Shown here: positions 1 through 7,696 of the stretch, in pieces
Numbering within the stretch: the stretch's first letter is position 1
Layout of the letters: each line of letters begins with the position of its first letter
Source: Burkholderiales bacterium
GTDB taxonomy: Bacteria; Pseudomonadota; Gammaproteobacteria; Burkholderiales; Burkholderiaceae
Length of the DNA: 11,856 bases
Direction: 5' to 3'
Assembly: GCA_903643055.1 (NCBI GenBank)
Contig: CAHJWV010000034.1
Coordinates: forward strand, 1-11,856
Translations under genes and position numbers: made by a program
Notes under the pieces: model-generated
Seen by the model: only the letters and a program-made list of their open reading frames with translations
Databases searched by the model: none
What the model was told of the DNA's origin: nothing

Positions 1-2
1 CC

Positions 3-1163
3 GGCCTCGTGACCTTGGGCAAGCTGAATTGCGACGAGTTCGCGATGGGCTCGAGCAACGAAAACTCGGCTTTTGCTGCCGTGAAGAACCCGTGGGACGC
101 GACCCGCGTTCCAGGCGGCTCATCCGGCGGTTCGGCGGCGGCCGTCGCAGCGCGATTGGTGCCCGCCGCGACCGGCACCGACACCGGCGGCTCGATCCGC
201 CAACCGGCGAGCTTCAGCGGCATCACCGGTATCAAGCCGACCTATGGTCGCTGCTCTCGCTACGGGATGATCGCCTTCGCATCGAGCCTTGACCAAGCCG
301 GCCCGCTGGCGCGCAGTGCGGAAGATTGCGCGTTGCTGCTCAACGTGATGTGTGGCTTCGATGAACGCGACGCCACCAGTGCGCAAGAGCCGGTGCCCGA
401 TTTCGCCGCTTCGCTCAGCCAACCCCGCGAAGGCGCTACCGCCGCCCAGCCGCTGAAAGGCTTGCGTATCGGGCTGCCAGCCGAATTCTTCCCGGCAGCC
501 TTGGCGGCCGACGTGAACGGGACCGTCCGCGCGGCGCTCGCTGAACTCGAAAAGCTCGGTGCCACGCTGGTTGACGTCAGCCTGCCGCGCACCGAACTGT
601 CGATCCCGGTGTACTACATCATCGCGCCGGCGGAGGCCTCATCGAACTTGTCGCGCTTCGATGGCGTGCGGTTCGGACACCGGGCCAAGCAGTACACCGA
701 CCTGCTCGACATGTACAAGAAGAGCCGGGCTGAAGGCTTCGGCCCAGAGGTCAAGCGCCGGATCATGATCGGCACCTACGTGCTGAGCCACGGCTATTAC
801 GACGCCTATTACCTGCAAGCGCAGAAGCTGCGTCGAATGATTGCCGACGATTTCCAGGCCTGCTTCAAGCAGTGCGACGTGATCGCCGGCCCGGTGGCGC
901 CGACGGTTGCCTGGAAGCTGGGCGACAAGAGCGATGACCCGGTGGCCAACTATCTCGCCGACATCTTCACACTGCCCGCCAGCTTGGCCGGCCTGCCCGG
1001 CATGAGCCTGCCGGCCGGTTTTGCAACCCAATCAGACGGCGCCTCGATGCCGGTGGGCCTGCAGCTGATCGGCAACTACTTCCAGGAAGCCCAGTTGCTG
1101 CAGGCAGCCCACGCCTTTCAACAAGCGACCGACTGGCATACCCGCATGCCAGCCGGATTCTGA
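3..1163 (+). CDS. gatA: Glutamyl/aspartyl-tRNA amidotransferase subunit A, 5'-truncated by window edge
   Basis: GatA hydrolyses glutamine and passes ammonia to GatB, which amidates Glu-tRNA(Gln) and/or Asp-tRNA(Asn) in the cytoplasm. The reading frame is open to the left edge (…GLVTLGKLN). The GTG at 9 is therefore an internal valine, and roughly the first 120 residues, including the catalytic lysine, lie upstream. Amidase-signature features are visible: the glycine/serine-rich GGSSGGSA block (bridging Ser at residue 42 counted from the GTG) and TGGSIRQPA with the nucleophilic Ser at residue 62 (codon 192-194). The C-terminus ([18 protein letters not shown]) is typical of the family. gatB follows after 2 nt, so the genes are surely cotranscribed, and gatC probably lies further upstream. 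Identification is secure; symbol by family. Confidence 0.97.
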   Translation, partial: GLVTLGKLNCDEFAMGSSNENSAFAAVKNPWDATRVPGGSSGGSAAAVAARLVPAATGTDTGGSIRQPASFSGITGIKPTYGRCSRYGMIAFASSLDQAGPLARSAEDCALLLNVMCGFDERDATSAQEPVPDFAASLSQPREGATAAQPLKGLRIGLPAEFFPAALAADVNGTVRAALAELEKLGATLVDVSLPRTELSIPVYYIIAPAEASSNLSRFDGVRFGHRAKQYTDLLDMYKKSRAEGFGPEVKRRIMIGTYVLSHGYYDAYYLQAQKLRRMIADDFQACFKQCDVIAGPVAPTVAWKLGDKSDDPVANYLADIFTLPASLAGLPGMSLPAGFATQSDGASMPVGLQLIGNYFQEAQLLQAAHAFQQATDWHTRMPAGF

Positions 1164-1165
1164 CC

Positions 1166-2710
1166 ATGCCCACTTCCAGCAAACTGATCCGTGGCTACGA
1201 AGTCGTCATCGGCTTCGAAACCCACGCGCAGCTGTCCACTGTCAGCAAGATCTTCAGCGGCTCATCGACCCAGTTCGGCGCCGAAGCCAACACGCAGGCT
1301 TCGTCGGTCGATCTGGCCTTGCCCGGCACCTTGCCGGTGATGAACAAGGGCGCGGTTGAACGTGCCATTCGTTTCGGCCTGGCCGTTGGCGCCCATGTCG
1401 CGCCGCTGTCGATCTTCGCGCGCAAGAACTATTTCTACCCCGACCTGCCCAAGGGCTATCAGATCAGCCAGTACGAAACGCCGGTGGTTCAAGGCGGCGC
1501 GGTGGAATTCTTCGTTGACGGCGCTGGTGGCGAAAAGATCAAGCACAAGGTCAACCTGACCCGAGCCCACCTCGAAGAAGATGCTGGCAAATCGCTGCAC
1601 GAAGCCTATGCCGGGCTGACCGGCATCGACCTGAACCGCGCTGGCACACCGCTGCTGGAGATCGTCACCGAGCCCGACATGCGCTCAAGCGGTGAGGCGG
1701 TCGAGTACGCGAAAGCTTTGCATGCGCTGGTGGTCTGGCTGGGCATCTGCGACGGCAACATGCAGGAAGGCAGCTTCCGCTGCGACGCCAACGTGTCGGT
1801 GCGCAAGCCCGGCGCCGACTTCGGCACCCGCCGCGAAATCAAGAACCTGAACAGCTTCAAGTTCATGCAGCAGGCGATCGACTACGAAATTCAGTGGCAG
1901 ATCGACTTGATCGAAGACGGCGGAAAGGTGCAGCAAGCAACCGTGTTGTTCAACCCGGACAGCGGCGAGACGCGTGCCATGCGCACCAAAGAAGATGCAG
2001 CCGATTACCGCTATTTCCCCGACCCCGATTTGCCGCCACTCGTGATCGCGCCGGAATGGATCGAGCAGGTGCGAGCCGACATGCCGGAACTGCCGCGCTT
2101 GATGGCGGAGCGCTTTCAGAAGGACTATGCGCTGCCGGCGTATGACGCCACGGCGTTGACGCAGAACAAAGAGTTTGCTGCTTACTTTGAAGAAGTGGCT
2201 GATCGAGGGGCTCCGCCCAAGCTAGCTGCCAACTGGATGCTCAATCAGGTCTCTGCCCGCTTGAACTCCGCTCTTCATAGCGGTGACCGCTTGGACATTC
2301 GACAATTCCACGTGTCACCAGCTCAGCTGGCTCGCATTCTTGAGAAAGTGGCCCAAGGCAGTATCAACGCGAAAACAGCGAAGATCGAGTTGTTCGAAGC
2401 CCTAGCTGATAGAGAAAACAGCGGCGCATACAGCGCGATGTGGAGCGAGAGGCTTGATCCAAGTCCAGAGTTAGTCGACAAGCTCATCCGGGACAAGAAC
2501 CTTGAGACCATGTGCGACATCGGCGAGCTTGAGCGCATCCTCGATGACGTGCTGGCCGCGAATGCGAAGTCGGTCGAAGAATTCCGCGCCGGCAAGGAGA
2601 AAGCGTTCAACGCGCTGATCGGCCAGGCCATGAAAGCCACCAAAGGCAAGGCCAACCCGGCGCAGGTTAACGAGCTTTTGAAGAAGAAGCTGGGCTGGAG
2701 CGGAGGCTGA
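1166..2710 (+). CDS. gatB: Glutamyl/aspartyl-tRNA amidotransferase subunit B
   Basis: GatB binds the misacylated tRNA, activates its Glu or Asp side chain with ATP and transfers ammonia supplied by GatA. The 514-residue product is slightly longer than many GatB proteins. It shows the N-terminal [16 protein letters not shown] block (residues 15-30), the GatB/Gat-E signature [17 protein letters not shown] (155-171), [13 protein letters not shown] (201-213), the [15 protein letters not shown] segment (from 224) and [12 protein letters not shown] (281-292). After these comes a helical domain and a YqeY-like tRNA-binding tail with [13 protein letters not shown]. The ATG lies 2 nt after the gatA stop, with no strong ribosome-binding site of its own, suggesting translational coupling. 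Residues about 332-452 are encoded by clearly AT-richer DNA with rare codons, unlike both flanks (see findings), although the frame stays intact. Confidence 0.98.
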   Translation: MPTSSKLIRGYEVVIGFETHAQLSTVSKIFSGSSTQFGAEANTQASSVDLALPGTLPVMNKGAVERAIRFGLAVGAHVAPLSIFARKNYFYPDLPKGYQISQYETPVVQGGAVEFFVDGAGGEKIKHKVNLTRAHLEEDAGKSLHEAYAGLTGIDLNRAGTPLLEIVTEPDMRSSGEAVEYAKALHALVVWLGICDGNMQEGSFRCDANVSVRKPGADFGTRREIKNLNSFKFMQQAIDYEIQWQIDLIEDGGKVQQATVLFNPDSGETRAMRTKEDAADYRYFPDPDLPPLVIAPEWIEQVRADMPELPRLMAERFQKDYALPAYDATALTQNKEFAAYFEEVADRGAPPKLAANWMLNQVSARLNSALHSGDRLDIRQFHVSPAQLARILEKVAQGSINAKTAKIELFEALADRENSGAYSAMWSERLDPSPELVDKLIRDKNLETMCDIGELERILDDVLAANAKSVEEFRAGKEKAFNALIGQAMKATKGKANPAQVNELLKKKLGWSGG

Positions 2711-2813
2711 CTTGGTCCGTGGGCAGCTTTAGGCCAACTTCAGATGCCGCACAAGTATCGAGTTATGAAACATCGGCCCGCTGAATTGCGACCTTCGTTT
2801 TTCTCCGGGATTT
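2711..2813. other. Convergent intergenic spacer between gatB and the DUF4124 gene
   Basis: This 103-nt spacer separates two convergent genes. It contains short T-runs near 2799-2803 and 2811-2815, but I could not find a convincing GC-rich stem in front of them. The best pairing, TTGGTC (2712-2717) with GGCCAA (2731-2736), is only 6 bp with one G-U pair. No confident terminator or small gene is called. Confidence 0.4.
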
Positions 2814-3500
2814 TTATTTGCCAGCGGTCTTGCTGACCGTCGGTACACCCGACGCCGGCGCTTGCAAGGTGCCCATCGAGCCAGCCGGCGTACCGGCCCA
2901 GAGCCTTTTCAGGCGAACCAATTCGCCGTCATAAAGAGCTTCGAGGCGATCAATCTCATCTCGCTGGTTTTGCACCAGCGAGCGTTGAGCCGCAGCCGCC
3001 GCATCGTTCGCATCCAGCTGTGAACGCAGCTTTGCCGGCAGCTTCTTGTTTTTGTAGAACTCGATTTCATCCAGCAGCGGTTTGCGCTCGCGCTGCAAGT
3101 CAGCAAGGCGATCTTCGGAAACCTTCAGGCCCCGTTGCACATCATTGAGTGCGGCGTCACGCGCCTTGTTGTGAGCCGCTTCGTTCGGATATCGAGACAT
3201 CAAGTTGCGATCTCGCCGAATCGCGTCCTGTTGAGCAGCACGTTCGGCCTCCAACTGACGCTTTTTGACCTCGGCTTCTGCCTGCTCATCGGCCGTCATC
3301 GACGGTGGAACGATGCGGCGAGTGGACCCATCGGCATTGAGCAAACGCTGCTCTCGCGTGCTGCATTCCATCAGCGGGCGATCCGAAGTCAGGCGGCGCC
3401 CACTACCATCCACGCAACTGTAGATCTCGGCTGAACTGATACTTGCCGCCCCCCAAAGGCTCAAGCCAATGGTCAGTTGAACAGCTCGAGAACGCAACAA
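2814..3500 (-). CDS. Secreted DUF4124-type protein with coiled-coil region, function unknown
   Basis: The 228-residue protein begins with a hydrophobic signal peptide (about 1-24, ending ISSA before EIYS). This leads into a short DUF4124-like domain (EIYSCVDGSGRRLTSDRP, two cysteines at 29 and 46), a family found in exported proteobacterial proteins of unknown role. The rest (about 72-200) is rich in Lys, Arg, Glu, Gln and Ala with heptad-like spacing (VKKRQLEAERAAQQDA; LADLQRERKPLLDEIE), so a periplasmic coiled coil is likely. The tail is Pro/Ser/Thr-rich. Translation probably starts at the TTG at 3500-3498, 1 nt after the pyrE stop, using a GGAG site inside the end of pyrE; the next codon is also TTG. 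Coupling to pyrE is evident, but no functional link to pyrimidine synthesis can be argued. Confidence 0.85.
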   Translation of the reverse strand: MLRSRAVQLTIGLSLWGAASISSAEIYSCVDGSGRRLTSDRPLMECSTREQRLLNADGSTRRIVPPSMTADEQAEAEVKKRQLEAERAAQQDAIRRDRNLMSRYPNEAAHNKARDAALNDVQRGLKVSEDRLADLQRERKPLLDEIEFYKNKKLPAKLRSQLDANDAAAAAQRSLVQNQRDEIDRLEALYDGELVRLKRLWAGTPAGSMGTLQAPASGVPTVSKTAGK

Positions 3501-3501
3501 A

Positions 3502-4179
3502 TCACACTCCGTATCTTGTTCGGTAGGCAGTCACCCGGTCCAGATGGGCGCGCAGTGCCGGATCCTGGTTTGTTTTCAGATACTGCAACAAGTCTGCCAA
3601 GGTCGCAATCGACAAAACCGGCATGCTGTATTCGCGCTCAAACTCTTCAACCGATGAATGTGTCGACAAGTTGTCATCAGCGCCTTTTCGCTCCATGCGG
3701 TCCATGGCGATCAATACCGCCACCGGTTGAGCGCCTGCGGCCCGGATCATGTCGACGGATTCGCGCTTCGACGCGCCGTCGGTGATGACGTCATCGATGA
3801 TCACCACACGGCCCTTCAACGGGGCTCCAACCATCAGGCCGCCTTCGCCATGATCCTTGGCTTCCTTGCGGTTATGGCAGTAAGGCACGTTACGGCCCAG
3901 ACGCGCGAGCTCGACCGCCGTCGCGCTGGCCAGCGTGATGCCCTTGTAAGCCGGGCCGAACAGCATGTCGAACTCAAGCCCCGAAGCGCGCAAACGCCGC
4001 GCATAGAATTCTGCGAGTCGGCCCAACTTGGCGCCGTCATCGAACAGGCCGGAGTTAAAGAAGTAAGGCGACAAACGCCCGGCCTTTGTCTTGAACTCCC
4101 CAAACCGCAGCACACCGGCTTCGACTGAGAACTTCACGAAGTCTTGGGCCAAGGTGTCGGCTTGCGTGCTGGGGCTCAT
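3502..4179 (-). CDS. pyrE: Orotate phosphoribosyltransferase
   Basis: PyrE converts orotate and PRPP to orotidine 5'-monophosphate in de novo UMP synthesis (cytoplasm). The 225-residue product, against about 213 in E. coli, has the type I phosphoribosyltransferase PRPP-binding signature VVIIDDVITDGAS (125-137), the flexible catalytic loop RKEAKDHGEGG (104-114) and the FGPAYKGI loop (74-81). The start is the ATG at 4179, giving MSPSTQADTLAQDFVKF. The frame remains open upstream to 5010, but that part is only the antisense of the exonuclease gene and is not translated with PyrE in any known homologue. The divergent xth start is 12 nt away, and a DUF4124 gene is coupled downstream. Confidence 0.97.
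   Translation of the reverse strand: MSPSTQADTLAQDFVKFSVEAGVLRFGEFKTKAGRLSPYFFNSGLFDDGAKLGRLAEFYARRLRASGLEFDMLFGPAYKGITLASATAVELARLGRNVPYCHNRKEAKDHGEGGLMVGAPLKGRVVIIDDVITDGASKRESVDMIRAAGAQPVAVLIAMDRMERKGADDNLSTHSSVEEFEREYSMPVLSIATLADLLQYLKTNQDPALRAHLDRVTAYRTRYGV
3507..3510 (-). promoter_or_regulatory. Ribosome-binding site for the TTG-started DUF4124 gene
   Basis: GGAG on the minus strand lies inside the last codons of pyrE, 6 nt before the TTG at 3500. It supports this non-ATG start and translational coupling to pyrE. Confidence 0.6.
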
Positions 4180-4184
4180 GGGGG
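4180..4184 (+). promoter_or_regulatory. Shine-Dalgarno-like G-run for the exonuclease gene
   Basis: GGGGG ends 7 nt before the GTG at 4192 and supports that codon as the start of the exonuclease gene. It sits in the 12-nt gap between the divergent start codons of pyrE and xth. Confidence 0.5.
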
Positions 4185-4191
4185 TTTTCTC

Positions 4192-4977
4192 GTGTTTCGA
4201 CTGGTGTCTTTGAACCTGAACGGCATTCGTTCTGCCGCCACCAAAGGGCTGCTGCCCTGGGCTGAAAGCCTCGGCGCGGATTGTATGGGTGTGCAAGAAA
4301 TCAAAGCCCAGGCCGCCGACATCGCAGACCGGTTCGACACCGTCCACGACATGAAGGGACATTTCCACTTCGCCAAGAAGAAGGGCTACTCCGGCGTCGG
4401 CATCTACGCGCGAAGGGAACCCACTGATGTCGTGATCGGATTCGGCGAACCGGAGTTCGATGCCGAAGGCCGGTACGTCGAGGCGCGGTTCGACACGCCG
4501 GCGCGCAAGCTCAGCATCATCAGCTGCTACTTTCCGAGCGGCTCCAGCGGCGAAGAACGGCAACTGGCGAAATTTCGTTTCCTGGCACTGATGACGCCAT
4601 ATCTGAAGCAGCTCAAGGCGGAGCGTGAATTCATTCTGGTGGGCGACATCAACATCGCCCACAAGGAAATCGATCTGAAGAACTGGCGCGGCAATCAGAA
4701 AAACAGCGGCTTCCTTCCTGAAGAGCGCGCCTGGATGACGCACACGCTGGATGAACTCGGGTTGGTCGACGTGTTCCGTCAATTGAACCAGAAACCCAAC
4801 CAATACACCTGGTGGAGCAACCGCGGCCAGGCCTACGCGAAAAACGTCGGTTGGCGACTCGACTATCACTTGGCGACACCCGCACTCGCCGCATTGGCGA
4901 TCAAGGATCACATCTACCTTGAGCAACGCTTCAGCGATCACGCCCCGCTGATCATCGACTACGACTTCACGCTGTGA
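4192..4977 (+). CDS. xth: Exodeoxyribonuclease III / AP endonuclease (ExoA family)
   Basis: This enzyme incises DNA at abasic sites and removes 3'-blocking groups and nucleotides in base-excision repair. With the GTG start it has 261 residues, close to E. coli Xth (268). The full EEP-nuclease catalytic set is visible: Asn10 (SLNLNGIRSA), Glu36 (GVQEIKAQ), Tyr113 (SCYFPSG), Asp152/Asn154 (GDINIAHKEIDLKN), Asp224 (GWRLDYHLAT) and Asp249/His250 (FSDHAPLIIDYDF). A TTG at 4144 would extend the protein into pyrE without conserved residues, so GTG 4192 with its G-run is preferred. Its promoter must lie inside the divergent pyrE coding sequence. The symbol could equally be exoA. Confidence 0.95.
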   Translation: MFRLVSLNLNGIRSAATKGLLPWAESLGADCMGVQEIKAQAADIADRFDTVHDMKGHFHFAKKKGYSGVGIYARREPTDVVIGFGEPEFDAEGRYVEARFDTPARKLSIISCYFPSGSSGEERQLAKFRFLALMTPYLKQLKAEREFILVGDINIAHKEIDLKNWRGNQKNSGFLPEERAWMTHTLDELGLVDVFRQLNQKPNQYTWWSNRGQAYAKNVGWRLDYHLATPALAALAIKDHIYLEQRFSDHAPLIIDYDFTL

Positions 4978-4981
4978 CTGT

Positions 4982-5005
4982 GTCAGGGCGCATCGCTGCC
5001 CTGGC
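4982..5005 (+). terminator. Weak hairpin after the exonuclease gene
   Basis: CAGGGC (4984-4989) pairs with GCCCTG (4998-5003), extended by a G-U and a G-C pair outward, with an 8-nt loop, just after the xth stop. The following sequence is only mildly T-rich (ATTCCTCTTA), so termination may be partial and the esterase gene could receive read-through. Confidence 0.4.
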
Positions 5006-5052
5006 GACATTCCTCTTACCCGACAACCACTTCATCACCTTGCGGAACGCCC

Positions 5053-5715
5053 ATGCCACTTGAAACCCTGGACATCGAAACGGCGCCCCAGCCCAAGGCC
5101 AGCATCATCGTGCTGCACGGCCTCGGCGCCGACGGCAATGACTTCGTGCCGATTGCCAACGAGTTGGACTTGGCGGCGGTCGGCCCCGTGCGCTTCGTCT
5201 TCCCCCACGGCCCGATGCGGCCCGTGACAGTCAACGGCGGCTACGTGATGCGCGCCTGGTACGACATCTTGTCGCCGGATCTCGTTCGGCGGGAAGACGA
5301 AGAAGGCCTGCGCCAATCGCTGCTGGAAGTCGAAGCCCTGATCGCCCATGAATGCGCGCGCGGCGTGCCGGCTTCAAAGATCGTGCTGGCCGGCTTTTCT
5401 CAGGGGTGCGCGATGACCTTGCTCACCGGGCTTCGCCATGCCGACCGTTTGGCCGGTTTGGCCGGCTTGTCGGGTTATCTGCCGCTGGCTGCAAAGACGG
5501 CTTCGGAGCGCAGTGAGCTCAACCGCGATGTGCCGATCTTTCTGGCGCACGGCCGACAAGACCCGGTGGTCGCTCTGGCACGCGGCCTGGAGACACGCAC
5601 CGCTTTGCAGGATCTGGGTTACCCGGTCGAGTGGCACGAATACCCGATGCAGCATTCGGTGTGCGCCGAAGAAATCGCCGATCTGAACCGCTGGCTGTTG
5701 CGCGTTCTGGCCTGA
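5053..5715 (+). CDS. Carboxylesterase/phospholipase family alpha/beta-hydrolase
   Basis: This is a cytoplasmic serine hydrolase of the phospholipase/carboxylesterase family (carboxylesterase II, acyl-protein-thioesterase-like fold), which cleaves short-chain carboxyl esters. The 220 residues show the oxyanion-hole block VLHGLGADGNDF (20-31), the nucleophile elbow GFSQG with Ser116, the acid Asp170 in HGRQDPVV and the base His201 in YPMQHSV. The triad is complete and the length typical. There is no signal peptide. The ATG at 5053 is preceded by GGAA at 5044-5047. It may be co-oriented with, and partly read through from, xth. The natural substrate cannot be told from sequence. Confidence 0.93.
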   Translation: MPLETLDIETAPQPKASIIVLHGLGADGNDFVPIANELDLAAVGPVRFVFPHGPMRPVTVNGGYVMRAWYDILSPDLVRREDEEGLRQSLLEVEALIAHECARGVPASKIVLAGFSQGCAMTLLTGLRHADRLAGLAGLSGYLPLAAKTASERSELNRDVPIFLAHGRQDPVVALARGLETRTALQDLGYPVEWHEYPMQHSVCAEEIADLNRWLLRVLA

Positions 5716-5763
5716 GGCCGCACGGAAGGGCATTCGCCAACAGCCCGCGGTTTTGCAGTCGAC

Positions 5764-5796
5764 AAAAAACAAGGCCCTCCGATCAGGGAGGGCCTT
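5764..5796 (-). terminator. Rho-independent terminator of the chitinase gene
   Basis: AAGGCCCTCC (5771-5780) and GGAGGGCCTT (5787-5796) form a perfect 10-bp stem with a 6-nt loop. Read on the minus strand, the stem is followed by G then six T (complement of 5764-5770). It starts about 43 nt past the chitinase stop. On the plus strand the stem is followed by TGGGG, so it would be a poor terminator for the esterase. Confidence 0.88.
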
Positions 5797-5838
5797 TGGG
5801 GCCTTTCGAGGGAAGGCATCGCCTTCCCGCTTCAAGGT

Positions 5839-7626
5839 TTACTGCCAGTCTTTGTGATGCAGCAAAGGATCGTTCGGCAGACCGAGCTGCGAGCTGACCT
5901 TCTCACCGATCGAGCCTGGGCTGGCCAGCGCCGCGCTGCCGCAGTTGCCGGTGGCCTTCTTCAGGATCGACCAGAGCATGGCGCCGTCACGCGGATTGCG
6001 TTTCGGGCTCGTGCTGCTCAACACCGCACCGACATAACGCTCCACTGAGTAAGGCGCGTTCACAGCGTTGCTGTACTGGTCTTGCAACATGACGGAGCCT
6101 TCGCACTTCGCATCGCCGTTGTTGATGACCAGATTGGCACCCGACCAGCCTTCCGGTGAAGTTTCGAGGCCGATCGACACGATGGTCTTCGAAGGGAACA
6201 GCGCGCGGTAGTCGTTGTATGCCGTCACGCCGTCGTAATGCTCGAAGCGAGCGTCGTAGGTCATGATGTTGACCATGTCGATCATGTTGCCAACCGCAGG
6301 GTACTTGTTGACCACAGCGCGTTCACGACCGGCATTGCCGCCCCAATACGACAGCTTGCCGGCGCAGTAAGGGTCAGACGAGGTGGCAGCGGTGCAATCA
6401 GCACCGGTCGACCAGCCCGCCAAGCTCAGAATCCGGCCGCCGCCGGCCTTGTCGACCGCCGCACGCAGGCCCTTGATCGAGTTGGCGTAACGATCAACGT
6501 CGCCATCCACTTCATAGTCGACATCCAGACCATCGAAGCCGAGATCGACCTGGATCTTGGCCAGTGCGTCGATGATGGCGCCGCTGCCACTTTGGCCCTC
6601 GGCCGCCAGCGCGCTCCAGTTGCCGTAGGTCGCTCCGCCGACAGCCAGGATCACCTTGATGTTGCGCTGATGAAGAATGTCGATCGCAGCCTTGATGTCT
6701 TTCGGCGTCCCGTTGAAGTTGATGCCGGTGCCCGAGAAGTTGTTGGTGCTCAGGCCTGCCCATGAGAAGTTGGGGTCAGCGAACGACGCCATCACATGGG
6801 TGTAGGTGCCTGGAATGCGGGCTAAATTGCTGGCGAGGTAAACCTCGTTGACGCTCTTGTTGGTGGAGTCAAACCAGTTGTCGCTCCAGCTCGGGTAATA
6901 GCCGGCATAGGTACGCTTGTTTTGTACGGCCTTGACCGATCCGGACACCGTCAAGGAATCCGAAGGCGATGGCGATGGCGATGGCGCGGGTGCCGGGGCT
7001 GGCGCCGGTGCGGGGGATGGCGAAGGAGCGGGTGCCGGTGTGGGCGCTGGAGCCGGAGCTGGGGACGGTGCGCTGCCGCTGCACTGACCGACGGCGGTCC
7101 ACGGTTGACCGCTGTTGGTGGGGCCATTGTTGGCCGCTGGATTGGTGCCTTGCGTCCACCAGTTCGATTTGTAGTTCGTGCCGTTGTAGCTCACGGTCGA
7201 ACCGGCAGCGTAGGTTGCGGTCGATGACCAAGCCAGATAGCAGCTGCCAGATTCACCAGTCGACGAAGGTTTCGGGCTCGGTGCGGGTGAAGGAGCCGGT
7301 GCAGGCGTTGGCGCAGGAGCCGGCGCAGGAGCGGCAGCGCCTCCCGTGGCTTTCCACAGCGTGGGTGCAGCAGGTGGATTCCAGTTCGTACCGGCCCAGG
7401 CGGTGTGGGTCACGAGTGCCACGTATTCGCGGCCGTTGTAGCTGGCCAAGGTACCGACGGTATAGGTCGCGCCTTCGCGCCAAGCGGGTGTGCTGGCCTG
7501 CGCCAGCAACTCGCTGTCGCCAGCCGCAGCGCGGGAGGTTTCAAACGCATTTGCCGCTTGGGCCGAACCCCACATGCTGCCGATTGCCACTGCAATCAAG
7601 CTCATTCCCAGTACGTTCACCTTCAT
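5839..7626 (-). CDS. Secreted chitinase: two CBM5/12 modules plus GH18 catalytic domain
   Basis: This is an exported endo-type chitinase that hydrolyses beta-1,4-GlcNAc chains by substrate-assisted catalysis. The 595 residues comprise a Sec signal peptide (about 1-24, ending SAQA); a first CBM5/12 chitin-binding module (about 46-94; PAWREGATYTVGTLASYNGR, WKATGG); a Pro/Ala/Ser linker (97-126); a second CBM5/12 (about 129-182; LAWSSTATYAAGSTVSYNGT, WTAVGQC, flanking Cys129/Cys182); a longer linker (184-222); and a GH18 barrel (about 238-565). Key GH18 motifs are VILAVGG (325-331), DGLDVDYE with Asp365, Asp368, Asp370 and catalytic acid Glu372, and MTYD (455-458). A GGAG site 6 nt before the ATG fixes the start. 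It stands alone, with its own terminator, opposite a LuxR-type regulator that could control it (inference). Confidence 0.96.
   Translation of the reverse strand: MKVNVLGMSLIAVAIGSMWGSAQAANAFETSRAAAGDSELLAQASTPAWREGATYTVGTLASYNGREYVALVTHTAWAGTNWNPPAAPTLWKATGGAAAPAPAPAPTPAPAPSPAPSPKPSSTGESGSCYLAWSSTATYAAGSTVSYNGTNYKSNWWTQGTNPAANNGPTNSGQPWTAVGQCSGSAPSPAPAPAPTPAPAPSPSPAPAPAPAPAPSPSPSPSDSLTVSGSVKAVQNKRTYAGYYPSWSDNWFDSTNKSVNEVYLASNLARIPGTYTHVMASFADPNFSWAGLSTNNFSGTGINFNGTPKDIKAAIDILHQRNIKVILAVGGATYGNWSALAAEGQSGSGAIIDALAKIQVDLGFDGLDVDYEVDGDVDRYANSIKGLRAAVDKAGGGRILSLAGWSTGADCTAATSSDPYCAGKLSYWGGNAGRERAVVNKYPAVGNMIDMVNIMTYDARFEHYDGVTAYNDYRALFPSKTIVSIGLETSPEGWSGANLVINNGDAKCEGSVMLQDQYSNAVNAPYSVERYVGAVLSSTSPKRNPRDGAMLWSILKKATGNCGSAALASPGSIGEKVSSQLGLPNDPLLHHKDWQ
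6961..7077 (-). repeat. Low-complexity Pro/Ala/Ser linker 2 of chitinase, with tandem hexamers
   Basis: Degenerate PA/PS codon repeats encode residues 184-222. They include three perfect tandem copies of the hexamer GGCGAT (plus-strand view, 6965-6982), which encode Ser-Pro pairs. In-frame slippage here would only change linker length. Confidence 0.8.
7249..7338 (-). repeat. Low-complexity Pro/Ala/Ser linker 1 of chitinase
   Basis: This encodes residues 97-126 between the two CBM5/12 modules. Its GC-rich PAPAPTPAP-type coding resembles linker 2, which suggests the CBM-plus-linker unit arose by duplication. Confidence 0.7.
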
Positions 7627-7630
7627 CTAG

Positions 7631-7636
7631 CTCTCC
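7631..7636 (-). promoter_or_regulatory. Ribosome-binding site of the chitinase gene
   Basis: GGAGAG on the minus strand; its GGAG core lies 6 nt from the ATG at 7626. It is one of the strongest Shine-Dalgarno sequences in the window. Confidence 0.75.
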
Positions 7637-7684
7637 AATGATTAAGAAGTTGTCATGTCAATCGAGCGATTTTGTTGTGGTAAT

Positions 7685-7696
7685 TGCCATATGGCA
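7685..7696. promoter_or_regulatory. Perfect 12-bp palindrome upstream of chitinase
   Basis: TGCCATATGGCA is its own reverse complement and lies 58-69 nt before the chitinase ATG, where an operator or activator site could sit. The binding protein is unknown; the adjacent LuxR-type regulator is one candidate. Confidence 0.4.

Noticed and set aside
9..11. GTG at 9 as the gatA start codon
   Set aside because: It is an internal valine; the frame is open to the edge and GatA homologues have about 120 more N-terminal residues.
4180..5010. Long minus-strand open frame continuing upstream of pyrE, antisense to the exonuclease gene
   Set aside because: The opposite strand encodes a complete ExoIII with all catalytic residues, the antisense peptide has no domain pattern, and high-GC genes often leave such frames open. 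PyrE is full length from 4179.
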